A stretch of DNA of 35,723 bases, taken from NCBI GenBank assembly GCA_900315895.1, contig ONAY01000014.1, forward strand, positions 1-35,723. Reading direction: 5' to 3'. Positions 6,995 through 15,649 of this stretch are shown here, piece after piece. Below the pieces are notes generated by a model. The model was not told where the DNA came from. It did not search any database and saw only the letters and a program-made list of their open reading frames with translations. Each line of letters opens with the position of its first letter. Within the stretch, counting starts at the first letter, position 1. The translations under genes and the position numbers were made by a program. The DNA is from an uncultured Eubacteriales bacterium (GTDB lineage Bacteria > Bacillota > Clostridia > Peptostreptococcales > Anaerovoracaceae).

Positions 6995-7136
6995 GACGCA
7001 ATTGAGATTTTTTGCGATTGCGTCCTAGGTTTCGGGGAAAAGACTAGGACGCAAATGGTCGAAACAGGGGTTTGCGTCCTAGTGGGGCAGGAAAAAACTA
7101 GGACGCAAATGGTCGAAACGGGGGTCTGCGTCCTAG
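6995..7136. repeat. hairpin-repeat array A (arm CTAGGACGCAAA)
   Basis: Three inverted-repeat units. A2 pairs CTAGGACGCAAA (7044-7055) with TTTGCGTCCTAG (7071-7082). A3 pairs the same arm (7098-7109) with TCTGCGTCCTAG (7125-7136). Both have arm midpoints exactly 27 nt apart and a near-identical 15-nt loop starting TGGTCGAAAC. The two units are 54 nt apart. A1 is divergent: GACGCAAT (6995-7002) with ATTGCGTC (7017-7024), midpoints 22 nt apart. No ORF here is believable. Confidence 0.9.
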
Positions 7137-7171
7137 TGGGGGTGACTGGAGTCGATGTGTGGGCGGGGTGA

Positions 7172-7580
7172 TTGGGTCAGAATGGGGTGTTTTGTGCAAT
7201 TCTGACCCAACTTGCTGGCACGAAACTGGGTCAAGCATGGTGTTTCCCTCGAATCAGACCCACTTCCAGCCCGAAAACTTGGGTCAGATAAGCCTACTCC
7301 CCCAAATCTGACCCACTCCCAGCCCGAAAACTTGGGTCAGATAAGCCCATTCTCCCGAATCTGACCCAAACCCCGATCAAAATATTGGGTCAGCTTGGCC
7401 AGGATCCCAAAATCTGACCCACTCCCAGCCCGAAAAATTGGGTCAGATAAGCCCATTCTTCCAAATCTGACCCAAACCCCAATCAAAATATTGGGTCAAC
7501 TTGGCCAGAATCCCGGAATCCGACCCACTCCCCATCACAATATTGGGTCAGATAAGCCAAATCCCTCATTTCCGACCCAT
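7172..7580. repeat. hairpin-repeat array B (arm TGGGTCAGA), eight units
   Basis: Eight units of TGGGTCAGA...TCTGACCCA. Left arms start at 7173, 7227, 7280, 7333, 7386, 7439, 7492 and 7544. Right arms start at 7201, 7254, 7307, 7360, 7413, 7466, 7519 and 7571. Arm midpoints are 27 nt apart in seven units and 28 in the first. Units repeat every 52-54 nt. Loops alternate between a TAAGCC type and a TTGGCCAG type, and the linkers between units alternate CTCCCAGCCCGAAAA and AACCCCRATCAAAATA. The higher-order unit is therefore about 106 nt. Open frames through the array are artefacts of the periodicity. Confidence 0.95.
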
Positions 7581-7683
7581 CCCCCCGAAAAAATACTTCC
7601 TACTTTCAAGTTTTCTTCAAGGTTCGGCGGATATAGTGGTACCATCAAAAGCAAAACCTTTTAGGAAAAGGGAGGGTAAGACA

Positions 7684-8985
7684 ATGAAATTCAAAAGATT
7701 TTTAGCTGTCGGCCTGGCTGCGTCCATGATCTTCACCATGGCGGCCTGCGGCACAGCACAAAATACACAGGAGCAGGCGCAGGCGGAAACTCAGACTGAG
7801 GCCACCGCGACGGCTTCTGACTATACATATGATTCAGTCGTAAGTTCCATAGACGGGGTCTACGAAAATTCGGTCATCGACACCGCTGATATGTTCACGG
7901 AGCGGGATCTCACTCAGAATGCGGACCTGACGGACGCTACATACTTCACTGTATCTGACGGGCAAAACATTGAGATCACGGAAGCCGGCGTCTACGTCCT
8001 TCAGGGGACGGCTGCCAACGTGACTGTCAAGGTGGAGTGCGCGGACGACAGCGCAAAGGTCCAGCTGGTGCTGGACGGCGTGAGCATCACCAATGAATCG
8101 GCTCCTGCCATCTATGTGACAAGCGCGGACAAGGTCTTCATCACCACCACAGATGGCACAAAAAATACCCTTAAGGTCACCGGCACTTTTGTGACTGACG
8201 GGGACACTGACCTGGACGGAGTGATCTTTTCCAAGGATGATCTGGTGCTGAACGGCCTGGGGACTCTGGCGATCTCCTCCACTGATCACGGTGTGGTTTC
8301 CAAGGATGGCCTCAAGGTAACAGGCGGCTCATACGAGATCTCAACTCAGGGCGACGGGCTCAAAGCTCATGACTATATTGAGATCGCAGCAGGTACATTC
8401 AACATCTCAGCTGATGACTGCATCGAAGCAAAAGACGATGATGACGACACCATCGGTTATGTATACATCCTGGGCGGGGCCTTCAATCTTAACGCCACGG
8501 ACGACGGTATCCACGGGACCACATATCTTGAGGTAGACGGCGGAAGCTTCAATATAAACGCCGCCGAGGGACTGGAGGCAACTTACGTGCAGCTTAACGG
8601 CGGCGATGTAACCATAAGTGCCACGGATGACGGCATCAATGCGGCTCAAAAATCCACTTCCGTCTCCTGCAGACTTGATATAAACGGCGGAAGCTATGAT
8701 ATCACTATGGGCCAAGGGGACACGGACGCTGTGGATGTTAACGGCACGCTGAACATCACCGGCGGTGAGATCAATATCACAGCGCAGTGGTCCTTCGACG
8801 TAGACGGACAGATCTCCTTCACGGGAGGCACCGTAATTGTCAACGGAGAGCAGCTCACCACCATTACCACGCAGATGATGGGAGGCCCTGGACAGGGCGG
8901 CATGGCGGGCGGTCAGCCCGGCGGCATGGGCGGCGGGCCCGGAATGGGTGGCGGCCCGGGAGGCGGCAGAGGTCCCTGGGGCTGA
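7684..8985 (+). CDS. lipoprotein with carbohydrate-binding (DUF4353-like) domain and Gly/Met-rich tail
   Basis: This 433-residue predicted lipoprotein has a signal peptide MKFKRFLAVGLAASMIFTMAAC with a lipobox cysteine at Cys22, so it should be anchored on the outer face of the membrane. A low-complexity Q/E/A/T linker follows to about residue 45. The body is a run of short beta repeats (for example DGLKAHDYIEIAAGTFNISADD, then GIHGTTYLEVDGGSFNINA), typical of the DUF4353 carbohydrate-binding-domain family with a right-handed beta-helix look. Acidic Asp-rich turns (KDDDDDT) may bind calcium. The last 35 or so residues are nearly all Gly, Pro, Met and Gln. The ATG at 7684 is eight bases after GGGAGG. 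The ligand is unknown. The gene stands alone between array B and a terminator. Confidence 0.75.
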   Translation: MKFKRFLAVGLAASMIFTMAACGTAQNTQEQAQAETQTEATATASDYTYDSVVSSIDGVYENSVIDTADMFTERDLTQNADLTDATYFTVSDGQNIEITEAGVYVLQGTAANVTVKVECADDSAKVQLVLDGVSITNESAPAIYVTSADKVFITTTDGTKNTLKVTGTFVTDGDTDLDGVIFSKDDLVLNGLGTLAISSTDHGVVSKDGLKVTGGSYEISTQGDGLKAHDYIEIAAGTFNISADDCIEAKDDDDDTIGYVYILGGAFNLNATDDGIHGTTYLEVDGGSFNINAAEGLEATYVQLNGGDVTISATDDGINAAQKSTSVSCRLDINGGSYDITMGQGDTDAVDVNGTLNITGGEINITAQWSFDVDGQISFTGGTVIVNGEQLTTITTQMMGGPGQGGMAGGQPGGMGGGPGMGGGPGGGRGPWG

Positions 8986-9070
8986 TGCCAGTCGGCCCCT
9001 CGAACCTGTGACAGCCCAGAAGCCCATGGACTAAGCTAATAATTCAGCAATATGACGATACCTTTCAATC

Positions 9071-9104
9071 AGGGCCTTCCGGCTGCGGCCGGAAGGCCCT
9101 TCCT
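9071..9104 (+). terminator. terminator after the lipoprotein gene
   Basis: A perfect 13-bp stem (9071-9083 with 9088-9100) has a 4-nt loop and is followed by a weak pyrimidine run (TCCTCTT). Confidence 0.65.
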
Positions 9105-9105
9105 C

Positions 9106-9134
9106 TTGAATATTGGGCCAAGTGGGGGTAAAAT
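9106..9134 (+). promoter_or_regulatory. putative pepT promoter
   Basis: TTGAAT (9106-9111) and TAAAAT (9129-9134) are 17 bp apart. The leader that follows holds an ATGTTTTGCGC motif (9168-9178) and a GGCGGGG/CCCCGCC pairing around it. Confidence 0.5.
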
Positions 9135-9218
9135 CAGAGCATGACGGCAAAGATGCGGCGGGGGCGGATGTTTTGCGCCCCGCCCACACCATAAAATCAA
9201 ATTAAAAGAGAGGAAATC

Positions 9219-10478
9219 ATGAATTCCACATTTAAAGAGAAATTAACCGAAAGATTTTTCAGATATTCGGAGATCCCCAGCCAGAGCGACCCCGCCAACC
9301 CGGTGGTCCCCTCGTCTCAGGGCCAGTGGGAGATGGCGGAGCTCCTCAGGGAGGAACTGGAGGGCCTTGGCCTTCAGGAGGTCACGGTGGACCAGCACGG
9401 CATCGTCTACGGGCATCTGCCCTCAAGGCTCAGCCCGGGCCACGGTCCGGTCCACGCCGTGGGCTGGTGCTGCCACATGGACACGGTGGCGGTGGGCCTG
9501 AGTCCTGAGGTGCACCCTCTGATCATCCGAAATTATCAGGGTGGTGACATCCTGCAGAATCCTGAGAAGCAACTTTACATAAGGGTTGCGGAGCATCCGG
9601 AGCTTCTGGACTACGTGGGCCAGGACATCATCGTGTCCGACGGCACCTCGGTGCTGGGCGCCGACAACAAAGCCGCCGTGGCCAACATCATGACCGCCCT
9701 TGAGATCCTTTGCGAGGACCCCTCCAGGGAGCACGGGGACATCTACGTGGCCTTTACTCCCGACGAGGAGACGGGCCTGAGGGGCGCCAAGCTCATGGAC
9801 TTCACCAAGTTCCCGGTGGATTTCGCCTACACCATCGACTGCTGCCAGCAGGGCGAGGTGATCTACGAGACCTTCAACGCCGGGGAGGCGGTGCTCAACG
9901 TGACGGGCGTTTCGGCCCACCCCATGAGCGCCAAAAACGTGCTGGTCAACGCCTGCACGGTGATGCGTGACTTCGCGGATCTTTTGGACAAGGCGGAGGT
10001 GCCGGAGCACACCGAGCTTCGTGAGGGCTACCTTTGGGTGTCCGAGATGTACTCCGACGGCGTCACCGGCAAGATGATAATCGACATCCGCGACCACGAC
10101 CGCGCAAAATATCAGTATCGCAAGCGCGTCCTCTCTGAGGCCCTTGAGATGGTCAGGCTCAAGTACCCCAAGGCGGAGATCACGCTGGATGTAAAGGACA
10201 TCTACGGCAACATCCTGGACTACGTCACCGAGGAAAACAGGGAGTGCGTGGATCTTTTGCTTAAGGCCGTGGAGGAGCTTGGGATCGAGCCCAAGATCAA
10301 GGCCATGCGGGGCGGCACCGACGGGTCTTTCATCTCCACAAAGGGGATCCCCACGCCCAACTATTTCACCGGGGCTCTCAACTTCCACTCGTCTAATGAG
10401 TTCCTGCCGCTGGATGCCTTCGAGAACGCCCTGAAGGTGACCCTGAAACTCGTGGAGCTCATCGCGTCCCCCAGATAG
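9219..10478 (+). CDS. pepT: peptidase T (tripeptide aminopeptidase)
   Basis: This 419-residue cytoplasmic M20 zinc aminopeptidase releases the N-terminal residue from tripeptides. Expected metal ligands can be seen in order: His86 in CHMDTV, Asp149 in LGADNKAA, Glu183-Glu184 in TPDEETG (catalytic base plus ligand), Asp207 in YTIDC and His390 in LNFHSSNEF. The RGGTDGSF block near the C terminus is typical of PepT. Cysteines flank the first ligand (WCCHMD), where relatives usually have other residues. The length is close to the E. coli enzyme (about 408). The start follows AGAGGA. The gene is single, with its own promoter. Confidence 0.93.
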   Translation: MNSTFKEKLTERFFRYSEIPSQSDPANPVVPSSQGQWEMAELLREELEGLGLQEVTVDQHGIVYGHLPSRLSPGHGPVHAVGWCCHMDTVAVGLSPEVHPLIIRNYQGGDILQNPEKQLYIRVAEHPELLDYVGQDIIVSDGTSVLGADNKAAVANIMTALEILCEDPSREHGDIYVAFTPDEETGLRGAKLMDFTKFPVDFAYTIDCCQQGEVIYETFNAGEAVLNVTGVSAHPMSAKNVLVNACTVMRDFADLLDKAEVPEHTELREGYLWVSEMYSDGVTGKMIIDIRDHDRAKYQYRKRVLSEALEMVRLKYPKAEITLDVKDIYGNILDYVTEENRECVDLLLKAVEELGIEPKIKAMRGGTDGSFISTKGIPTPNYFTGALNFHSSNEFLPLDAFENALKVTLKLVELIASPR

Positions 10479-10494
10479 TTTTTCCAAATAGTTT

Positions 10495-10556
10495 GCGCAA
10501 AACATTCAAAATCCCCTGTGGTCGGTATGGAAATGCCGGATATGTTGTGATATAAT
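10495..10556 (+). promoter_or_regulatory. extended -10 promoter for the zinc-ribbon gene
   Basis: TGATATAAT (-10 TATAAT at 10551-10556 with an upstream TG) gives an extended -10 promoter with only a weak -35. A GCGCAAAACAT motif (10495-10505) lies upstream, between it and pepT. Confidence 0.5.
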
Positions 10557-10610
10557 CACTATGTATACGATTAAAGGGGATTTTTTGTTTTTTGAGAAGG
10601 GGAGGAAATA

Positions 10611-11879
10611 ATGAAATATTGTTCCAGATGTGGGAATGAATTAACTGAAAAAGACGTTTTTTGCTCCAAGTGCGGGGCGAAGGCTTCAAGATATGCGGTG
10701 GACTCTTTGGATAAAAAGCCTGATGCGGGCAAGACCGAGAAGCATGCGGCTCTGATCGGCGAGAGCGTGCCGGGGGCCAGATACACCGCGGCCGTTGAGA
10801 AGAACGCTATCGGAGTCACTGAGTACTTAAGGCGGGCAGCTGACCTGGAGCTCATGAGATACGGCATCAACCGCATCGGCTGGAGCCTGGAGCTGAAGGA
10901 AGCCGAGACGGTGAAAAAGGTGGAGGCCGAGGACGAGGCCCTGAAGACCTTTAGAGAAAAAGAAGAAAACGTAGAGAAACGTATCAACGACTACCAAAAA
11001 AGAGAATATCGTGAGAAGGTCTACAGCTTTAGCCCAAAGCCGGAGCCGAAGATGCTGGGTATAGTTTTCGGAGGTTTTATACTTCTGTATATCATCCTTC
11101 TCATCGCCAAACTGGACTGGGGGATCCTGAAGTTCCCCGGGACGCTGATCTTTGTGGTGTTGCTTCCGGTGCTGACCATCCTTGGCATCGAGATCTACAA
11201 GTACATTTCAGGCAAGGCGGAGCACGCCCGTCTGGAGGAGGAGGCCAAGGTCGCCTACGAGGAAGAGCAGAACAAGATCATGGAGAGCACCCTCGAATTG
11301 CTTAATAACGATCTTATGGATTATCAGAGGATCATCGCCGAGCACGAGAAGACCAAGAAGGATCTGCAGAACATTGATTTAAGCGAGATCGAGGCTGAGA
11401 TCATCATGAACAACAAGGAGAAAAAGGCTACGGAGGAGATGCTGGACAAGTTCTACGCTCCCCAGGCCCTGAACGGCGAGTACAGGTCGCTGGTGCCCGT
11501 GGCCACCCTCTACGAATACTTCAAGACCGGCAAGGTCAAGGACCTGACCTCCGGGGACGGAGCCTACAGGGTCTACAAGAAGGAGCTGGCTGAGGGCATA
11601 GTGACCAACGACCTGCAGGAGCTTTACGCCAGGTTCGCCGGAAAGGGCAAGACTGAAGATCTGCAGTACGCGGTCTACGACAAGGTCAAGAGTTACGATG
11701 ACCTGGCCATCAACTTGATGAACTCCCTGGATGAGGCCATCAAGAAGAGCCACGAAAGTGAGGGAGACCTCAAGATCAGCAGAGAGATGAACAGCTTCTA
11801 CAGAGGAATGGCTAAGAACAGAGAGAGCCACAGGGAATACGTGGATAACGTGGATACCTACTCCAGAAACTGGTTCTGA
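10611..11879 (+). CDS. zinc-ribbon membrane protein with coiled-coil regions
   Basis: This is a 422-residue protein of unknown function. It opens with a zinc ribbon (MKYCSRCGNEL then FCSKCG: Cys4, Cys7, Cys18, Cys21). A charged helical segment rich in Glu and Lys follows (about 85-135). Two hydrophobic helices come next, around 148-168 (GIVFGGFILLYIILLIAKL) and 175-199 (LIFVVLLPVLTILGIEIY). A long Glu/Lys-rich coiled-coil stretch (about 200-280) leads into a mostly helical C-terminal domain. There is no signal peptide, so the zinc ribbon and tail are probably cytoplasmic, with the hairpin in the membrane. asnS follows after a 130-bp hairpin-rich gap with no terminator T-run. Confidence 0.7.
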   Translation: MKYCSRCGNELTEKDVFCSKCGAKASRYAVDSLDKKPDAGKTEKHAALIGESVPGARYTAAVEKNAIGVTEYLRRAADLELMRYGINRIGWSLELKEAETVKKVEAEDEALKTFREKEENVEKRINDYQKREYREKVYSFSPKPEPKMLGIVFGGFILLYIILLIAKLDWGILKFPGTLIFVVLLPVLTILGIEIYKYISGKAEHARLEEEAKVAYEEEQNKIMESTLELLNNDLMDYQRIIAEHEKTKKDLQNIDLSEIEAEIIMNNKEKKATEEMLDKFYAPQALNGEYRSLVPVATLYEYFKTGKVKDLTSGDGAYRVYKKELAEGIVTNDLQELYARFAGKGKTEDLQYAVYDKVKSYDDLAINLMNSLDEAIKKSHESEGDLKISREMNSFYRGMAKNRESHREYVDNVDTYSRNWF

Positions 11880-11912
11880 TAAGCGGTCGCCGAATGAGGC
11901 GGAGCAGAATAC

Positions 11913-11992
11913 GCCGGGCGCAGCCCGGCATCAAGCCGGAGCAACCGGCACCCCGGCCCTGACGGGCCGAAAAAATACCGGGTGATACCCGG
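11913..11992 (+). repeat. four tandem GC-rich hairpins between zinc-ribbon gene and asnS
   Basis: Four short stems lie end to end: GCCGGGC-GCA-GCCCGGC (11913-11929), GCCGG-AGCAA-CCGGC (11935-11949), CGGCCC-TGAC-GGGCCG (11954-11969) and CCGGGT-GAT-ACCCGG (11978-11992). The third is followed by A-runs, not T-runs, so they are not standard plus-strand terminators. No T-box signature was seen. Confidence 0.7.
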
Positions 11993-12009
11993 CACTGAAA
12001 GGAGTCCAA

Positions 12010-13404
12010 ATGGAAACAACATTAGTAAGAGATCTGTATCGCGCAACAGAAAAGTACGGCGGCAAAGAAGTCCTGGTGAGAGGCTGGGTAAGGAATAACC
12101 GTAATTCCAATAAGTTCGGATTCATCGATCTGAACGACGGTTCCTTCTTCAAGTCCGTACAGGTGGTATATGAAGAGGACTCCGTAAATAATTATGAAGA
12201 GATAGCCAAGTGCTACGTGGGCTCAGGCCTTGCCATCAGAGGCATCCTGACCCTTACGCCGGAGGCCAAGCAGCCCTTCGAGATCAAGGCCAGAGAAGTG
12301 GTGGTGGAAGGGACTTCCACTCCCGACTATCCGCTGCAGCCCAAGAGACACTCCATGGAATACCTGAGAGAGATCGCCTATCTGAGACCCAGAACAAACA
12401 TGTTCAGCGCTGTGTTCAGAGTGCGCTCCGTGGTGGCCTACGCCATCCATAAGTTCTTCCAGGAAAGAGGCTTCGTATACGTTCACACACCCATCATCAC
12501 CGGTTCCGACGCTGAGGGCGCAGGCGAGATGTTCAGAGTGACGACCCTGGACCTGGACGACATCCCCAGAACAGAGGACGGCAAGGTGGACTTCTCCAAG
12601 GATTTCTTCGGCAAGTCCGTGAACCTGTCCGTATCCGGCCAGCTGGAGGCGGAGATCTTCGCCCTGGCTTTCAGAGACGTGTACACCTTCGGACCCACCT
12701 TCAGGGCTGAAAACTCAAACACCACACGCCATGCCTCCGAGTTCTGGATGATCGAACCCGAGATGGCTTTCTGCGACCTGGAAGGCGACATGAAGGTCAT
12801 GGAAGACATGATCAAATACATCATAAGCTTCACCCTGGAGAACGCTCCCGAGGAGATGGAGTTCTTCAACAAATTCGTGGACAAGAGCCTTTTCGAGAGA
12901 CTGAACCACATTCTGGAATCCGACTTCGAGCGCGTCCCCTACACCAGAGCAGTGGAACTTCTCAAAGCGTCCGGCAAGCAGTTCCAGTATCCCGTGGAGT
13001 GGGGCATCGACCTCCAGACAGAGCACGAGAGATACATTACCGAGGAGATCTTCAAAAAACCCATCTTCGTCACTGACTATCCCAAGGACATCAAGGCCTT
13101 CTACATGAGACTGAACGACGACGGCAAGACCGTGGCCGCCTGCGACTGCCTGGTGCCCGGTGTGGGCGAGATCATCGGCGGTTCCCAGAGAGAGGAGAGG
13201 CTTGATATTCTCACAGAGCGCATCAAGAGCCTGGGCATGAACGAGGAGGATTATTGGTGGTACCTGAACCTGAGGAAGTACGGCGGAGTCCAGCACTCCG
13301 GCTACGGCCTGGGCTTCGACAGGATCATCATGTACCTCACCGGAGTGGAAAATATCCGTGACGTGCAGCCCTTCCCCAGAACACCCAAGAACGCTGAATA
13401 CTAA
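12010..13404 (+). CDS. asnS: asparaginyl-tRNA synthetase
   Basis: This 464-residue class IIb synthetase charges tRNA-Asn with asparagine. An N-terminal OB-fold anticodon-binding domain ([25 protein letters not shown], about 21-45) is followed by the catalytic core. Motif 2 starts near Phe231 ([21 protein letters not shown]). Motif 3 starts near Gly431 ([15 protein letters not shown]). The ENSNTTRH form of motif 2 marks AsnRS rather than AspRS. The start follows AAAGGAG. No clear promoter lies in the hairpin-rich gap, so it may be read through from the upstream gene. A strong terminator follows. Confidence 0.96.
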   Translation: METTLVRDLYRATEKYGGKEVLVRGWVRNNRNSNKFGFIDLNDGSFFKSVQVVYEEDSVNNYEEIAKCYVGSGLAIRGILTLTPEAKQPFEIKAREVVVEGTSTPDYPLQPKRHSMEYLREIAYLRPRTNMFSAVFRVRSVVAYAIHKFFQERGFVYVHTPIITGSDAEGAGEMFRVTTLDLDDIPRTEDGKVDFSKDFFGKSVNLSVSGQLEAEIFALAFRDVYTFGPTFRAENSNTTRHASEFWMIEPEMAFCDLEGDMKVMEDMIKYIISFTLENAPEEMEFFNKFVDKSLFERLNHILESDFERVPYTRAVELLKASGKQFQYPVEWGIDLQTEHERYITEEIFKKPIFVTDYPKDIKAFYMRLNDDGKTVAACDCLVPGVGEIIGGSQREERLDILTERIKSLGMNEEDYWWYLNLRKYGGVQHSGYGLGFDRIIMYLTGVENIRDVQPFPRTPKNAEY

Positions 13405-13425
13405 AGACTATCATATGACAGAGTA

Positions 13426-13460
13426 GGGACCCCGCCGAGGCGGGGTCCCGTTTGTTTTTT
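13426..13460 (+). terminator. asnS terminator
   Basis: GGGACCCCGCC (13426-13436) pairs with GGCGGGGTCCC (13439-13449) and is followed by a T-rich run (13451-13460). Confidence 0.9.
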
Positions 13461-13544
13461 GTGCCGGCAGTCAGTGCAGACCCCGAATTGTATATTTTGC
13501 GCTGATAACTCGCATCCGGATGGGCCTGTTGCCGTAAAAAAGCA

Positions 13545-13573
13545 TTGATAATAGCCAAACCCTTTGATATAAT
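13545..13573 (+). promoter_or_regulatory. promoter of the EF-G-like gene
   Basis: TTGATA (13545-13550) and TATAAT (13568-13573) are 17 bp apart, with a TG just before the -10. The leader is about 60 nt. Confidence 0.75.
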
Positions 13574-13639
13574 CTAGTTTAGGTGTGTGTCGGTCAACAC
13601 ACCAGCACAAAGGTATATTATTTCAGGAGGAAAACATAA

Positions 13640-15529
13640 ATGAAAGGCTACAACAAAGAGACCATCAGAAACGTTGCTTTGCTCGGCCACGGTGGAAGCG
13701 GCAAGACCACTTTCCTGGACGCTGCGCTTTTGGCGACAGGTGTCATTTCCAGACTCGGCAAGGTTGAGGATGGAACGACAGTCTCCGACTATGACAAGAC
13801 GGAGATCGAAAAGGGTTATTCCATCAACACCACCATCGTGCCGGTGGAGTTCAACAAGGTTAAGATCAACTTCCTGGACACTCCGGGATTCTTCGATTTT
13901 GCCGGTGAAGTCCAGGGTGCACTGAGAGCTGCTGAGGCAGCTGCAATACTGGTGGATGCTTCTTCCGGTGTTCAGGTAGGAACCGAGAAGGCATGGCTGG
14001 CCTGCAAGAAGAACAACACTCCGAGATTTTTCATAATCAACAAGATAGATAAGGACAACGTAAATGTGGATCAGGTGGTAGCTGACCTTCAGGCCAAGTT
14101 CGGAACTTCCGTTGTTACCCTTGACGACAGAGACGCTGTTTCCGAAGCCATCGCAGAAGTGGACGAGGAACTCATGGAGATCTACTTCGACGCCGGAGAA
14201 TTCACCGATGAGCAGTTCAACACAGGACTGTCCAAGGGCATCCAGCAGGGAGATATCTGCCCGGTATTCACCTGCTCCGCTCTCACAGGCGAAGGCATCA
14301 AGGAAGTGCTTCAGAAGGTGATCGATATAGTTCCCAAGGCTGACTGTGACGAGAACGGACGTCCCGTGGCATTCATCTTCAAGACTCTGGCAGACGCTTT
14401 CCTGGGCAAGATCTCCCTTGCAAAGGTAGTGTCCGGCAAGCTTACACCGGGAATGTCCCTTTACAATCACACAACAGAGAAGGACGAGAAGCTTGGCTCC
14501 ATGTTCTTCTTAAGAGGTAAGACTCAGGGCGAGTGCCCCGCAGCAGTTGCAGGCGACATCGTAGCTCTTGGTAAGCTTCAGTACACAAAGACAGGCGACA
14601 CCCTTTCCGAGAAGACCAACGAAGTGGTGCTGGATGCCATCGACTTCCCGCAGCCCACTCTGTATCAGGCGATCGTTCCCGTTGACAAGGGCGCTGACGA
14701 CAAGCTTTCCTCCGGCTTCCAGAAACTCATGGAAGAAGACCCCTCACTGGTACTTCAGAGAAACAAGGAGACCAGACAGACCCTTATCGGCGGTCAGGGA
14801 GAGATCCAGCTTGCTATCGCTTTATCCAAGCTTAAGGATAAGTACGGCGTTGCCGTTAACGTAGTTCCCCAGAAGATCGCTTACCGCGAGACCATCAAGG
14901 GCACATCCGACGTTCAGGGCAAGCACAAGAAGCAGACCGGCGGTTCCGGACAGTACGGCGACGTTCATATCAGATTCTCACCCTCCGATCAGGAGTTCGA
15001 GTTCTCTGAGGAACTCTTCGGCGGATCAGTTCCCAAGCAGTACGTTCCCGCAGTTGAAAAGGGACTTCTGGAATGCATGGAGAAGGGCCCCCTTGCCGGA
15101 TGTAAGGTACAGAACGTCAAGGCCGTCCTCTACGATGGATCATACCACCCGGTAGACTCCAACGAAAACGCATTCAAGACTGCCGCATCCCTGGCATTCA
15201 AGAAGGGTATCGTTGAAGCTAAGCCCTGCCTGCTTGAGCCCATCATGAAGCTCAACATCCTGGTTCCCGACGAATACGTAGGATCAGTAATGGGCGACCT
15301 TCCCACCAGAAGAGGCGTTGTAATGGGTATGGATCCCCAGATCGGCGGAGGCCAGCTGCTTCACGCAGAGGCACCTCAGGCTGAACTCTTCGATTACGCC
15401 ATCGCGCTCAGGTCCATGACTCAGGCAAGAGGCTCCTTCACAATGGAGTTCGACCGCTATCAGGAAGTACCTGCAGCCAATGCACAGAAGATCATCGAGG
15501 CTCACAAGGCTGAGGAAGCTGACGCATAA
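13640..15529 (+). CDS. EF-G-like translational GTPase (EF-G2 type)
   Basis: This 629-residue paralogue of elongation factor G has GTPase motifs GHGGSGKT (16-23), DTPG (80-83) and NKID (134-137). Domain II begins near residue 236, and EF-G domains III-V follow, including a QTGGSGQYGDVHI block and a GDLPTRRGVVMGM block. Two things set it apart from housekeeping EF-G. The P-loop reads GHGGSGKT rather than the usual AHIDAGKT, and switch I reads EKGYSINTT instead of ERGITI. The protein is also about 60 residues short, consistent with lack of the G' insertion. Such EF-G2 proteins have an unsettled role. The start follows AGGAGG. It has its own promoter and terminator. Confidence 0.85.
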   Translation: MKGYNKETIRNVALLGHGGSGKTTFLDAALLATGVISRLGKVEDGTTVSDYDKTEIEKGYSINTTIVPVEFNKVKINFLDTPGFFDFAGEVQGALRAAEAAAILVDASSGVQVGTEKAWLACKKNNTPRFFIINKIDKDNVNVDQVVADLQAKFGTSVVTLDDRDAVSEAIAEVDEELMEIYFDAGEFTDEQFNTGLSKGIQQGDICPVFTCSALTGEGIKEVLQKVIDIVPKADCDENGRPVAFIFKTLADAFLGKISLAKVVSGKLTPGMSLYNHTTEKDEKLGSMFFLRGKTQGECPAAVAGDIVALGKLQYTKTGDTLSEKTNEVVLDAIDFPQPTLYQAIVPVDKGADDKLSSGFQKLMEEDPSLVLQRNKETRQTLIGGQGEIQLAIALSKLKDKYGVAVNVVPQKIAYRETIKGTSDVQGKHKKQTGGSGQYGDVHIRFSPSDQEFEFSEELFGGSVPKQYVPAVEKGLLECMEKGPLAGCKVQNVKAVLYDGSYHPVDSNENAFKTAASLAFKKGIVEAKPCLLEPIMKLNILVPDEYVGSVMGDLPTRRGVVMGMDPQIGGGQLLHAEAPQAELFDYAIALRSMTQARGSFTMEFDRYQEVPAANAQKIIEAHKAEEADA

Positions 15530-15541
15530 AACAGTCGAGAT

Positions 15542-15568
15542 AAAGGCTCGCGTATGCGGGCCTTTTTT
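15542..15568 (+). terminator. terminator of the EF-G-like gene
   Basis: AAAGGCTCGC (15542-15551) pairs with GCGGGCCTTT (15556-15565), with one G-U pair, and runs into a T6 tract. Confidence 0.85.
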
Positions 15569-15649
15569 AAACCCCTGAAGGCGGCGCCCATGGCCCACCC
15601 TTCAGGCGCAAAACATCATAGGCGGACTTCCCGCCAATGGAGGTAAAAA

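Noticed and set aside
6995-7580. CRISPR array
   Set aside because: The repeated words alternate in direction, the intervening sequences are themselves similar, and no cas genes are present. These are inverted-repeat hairpins, not direct repeats with unique spacers.
7395-7664. Open frames through array B
   Set aside because: They arise from the repeat period and encode repetitive peptides with no ribosome site or family match.
11880-12009. T-box leader for asnS
   Set aside because: No AGGGTGGNACCGCG-type T-box sequence is present. The region is a set of short hairpins.
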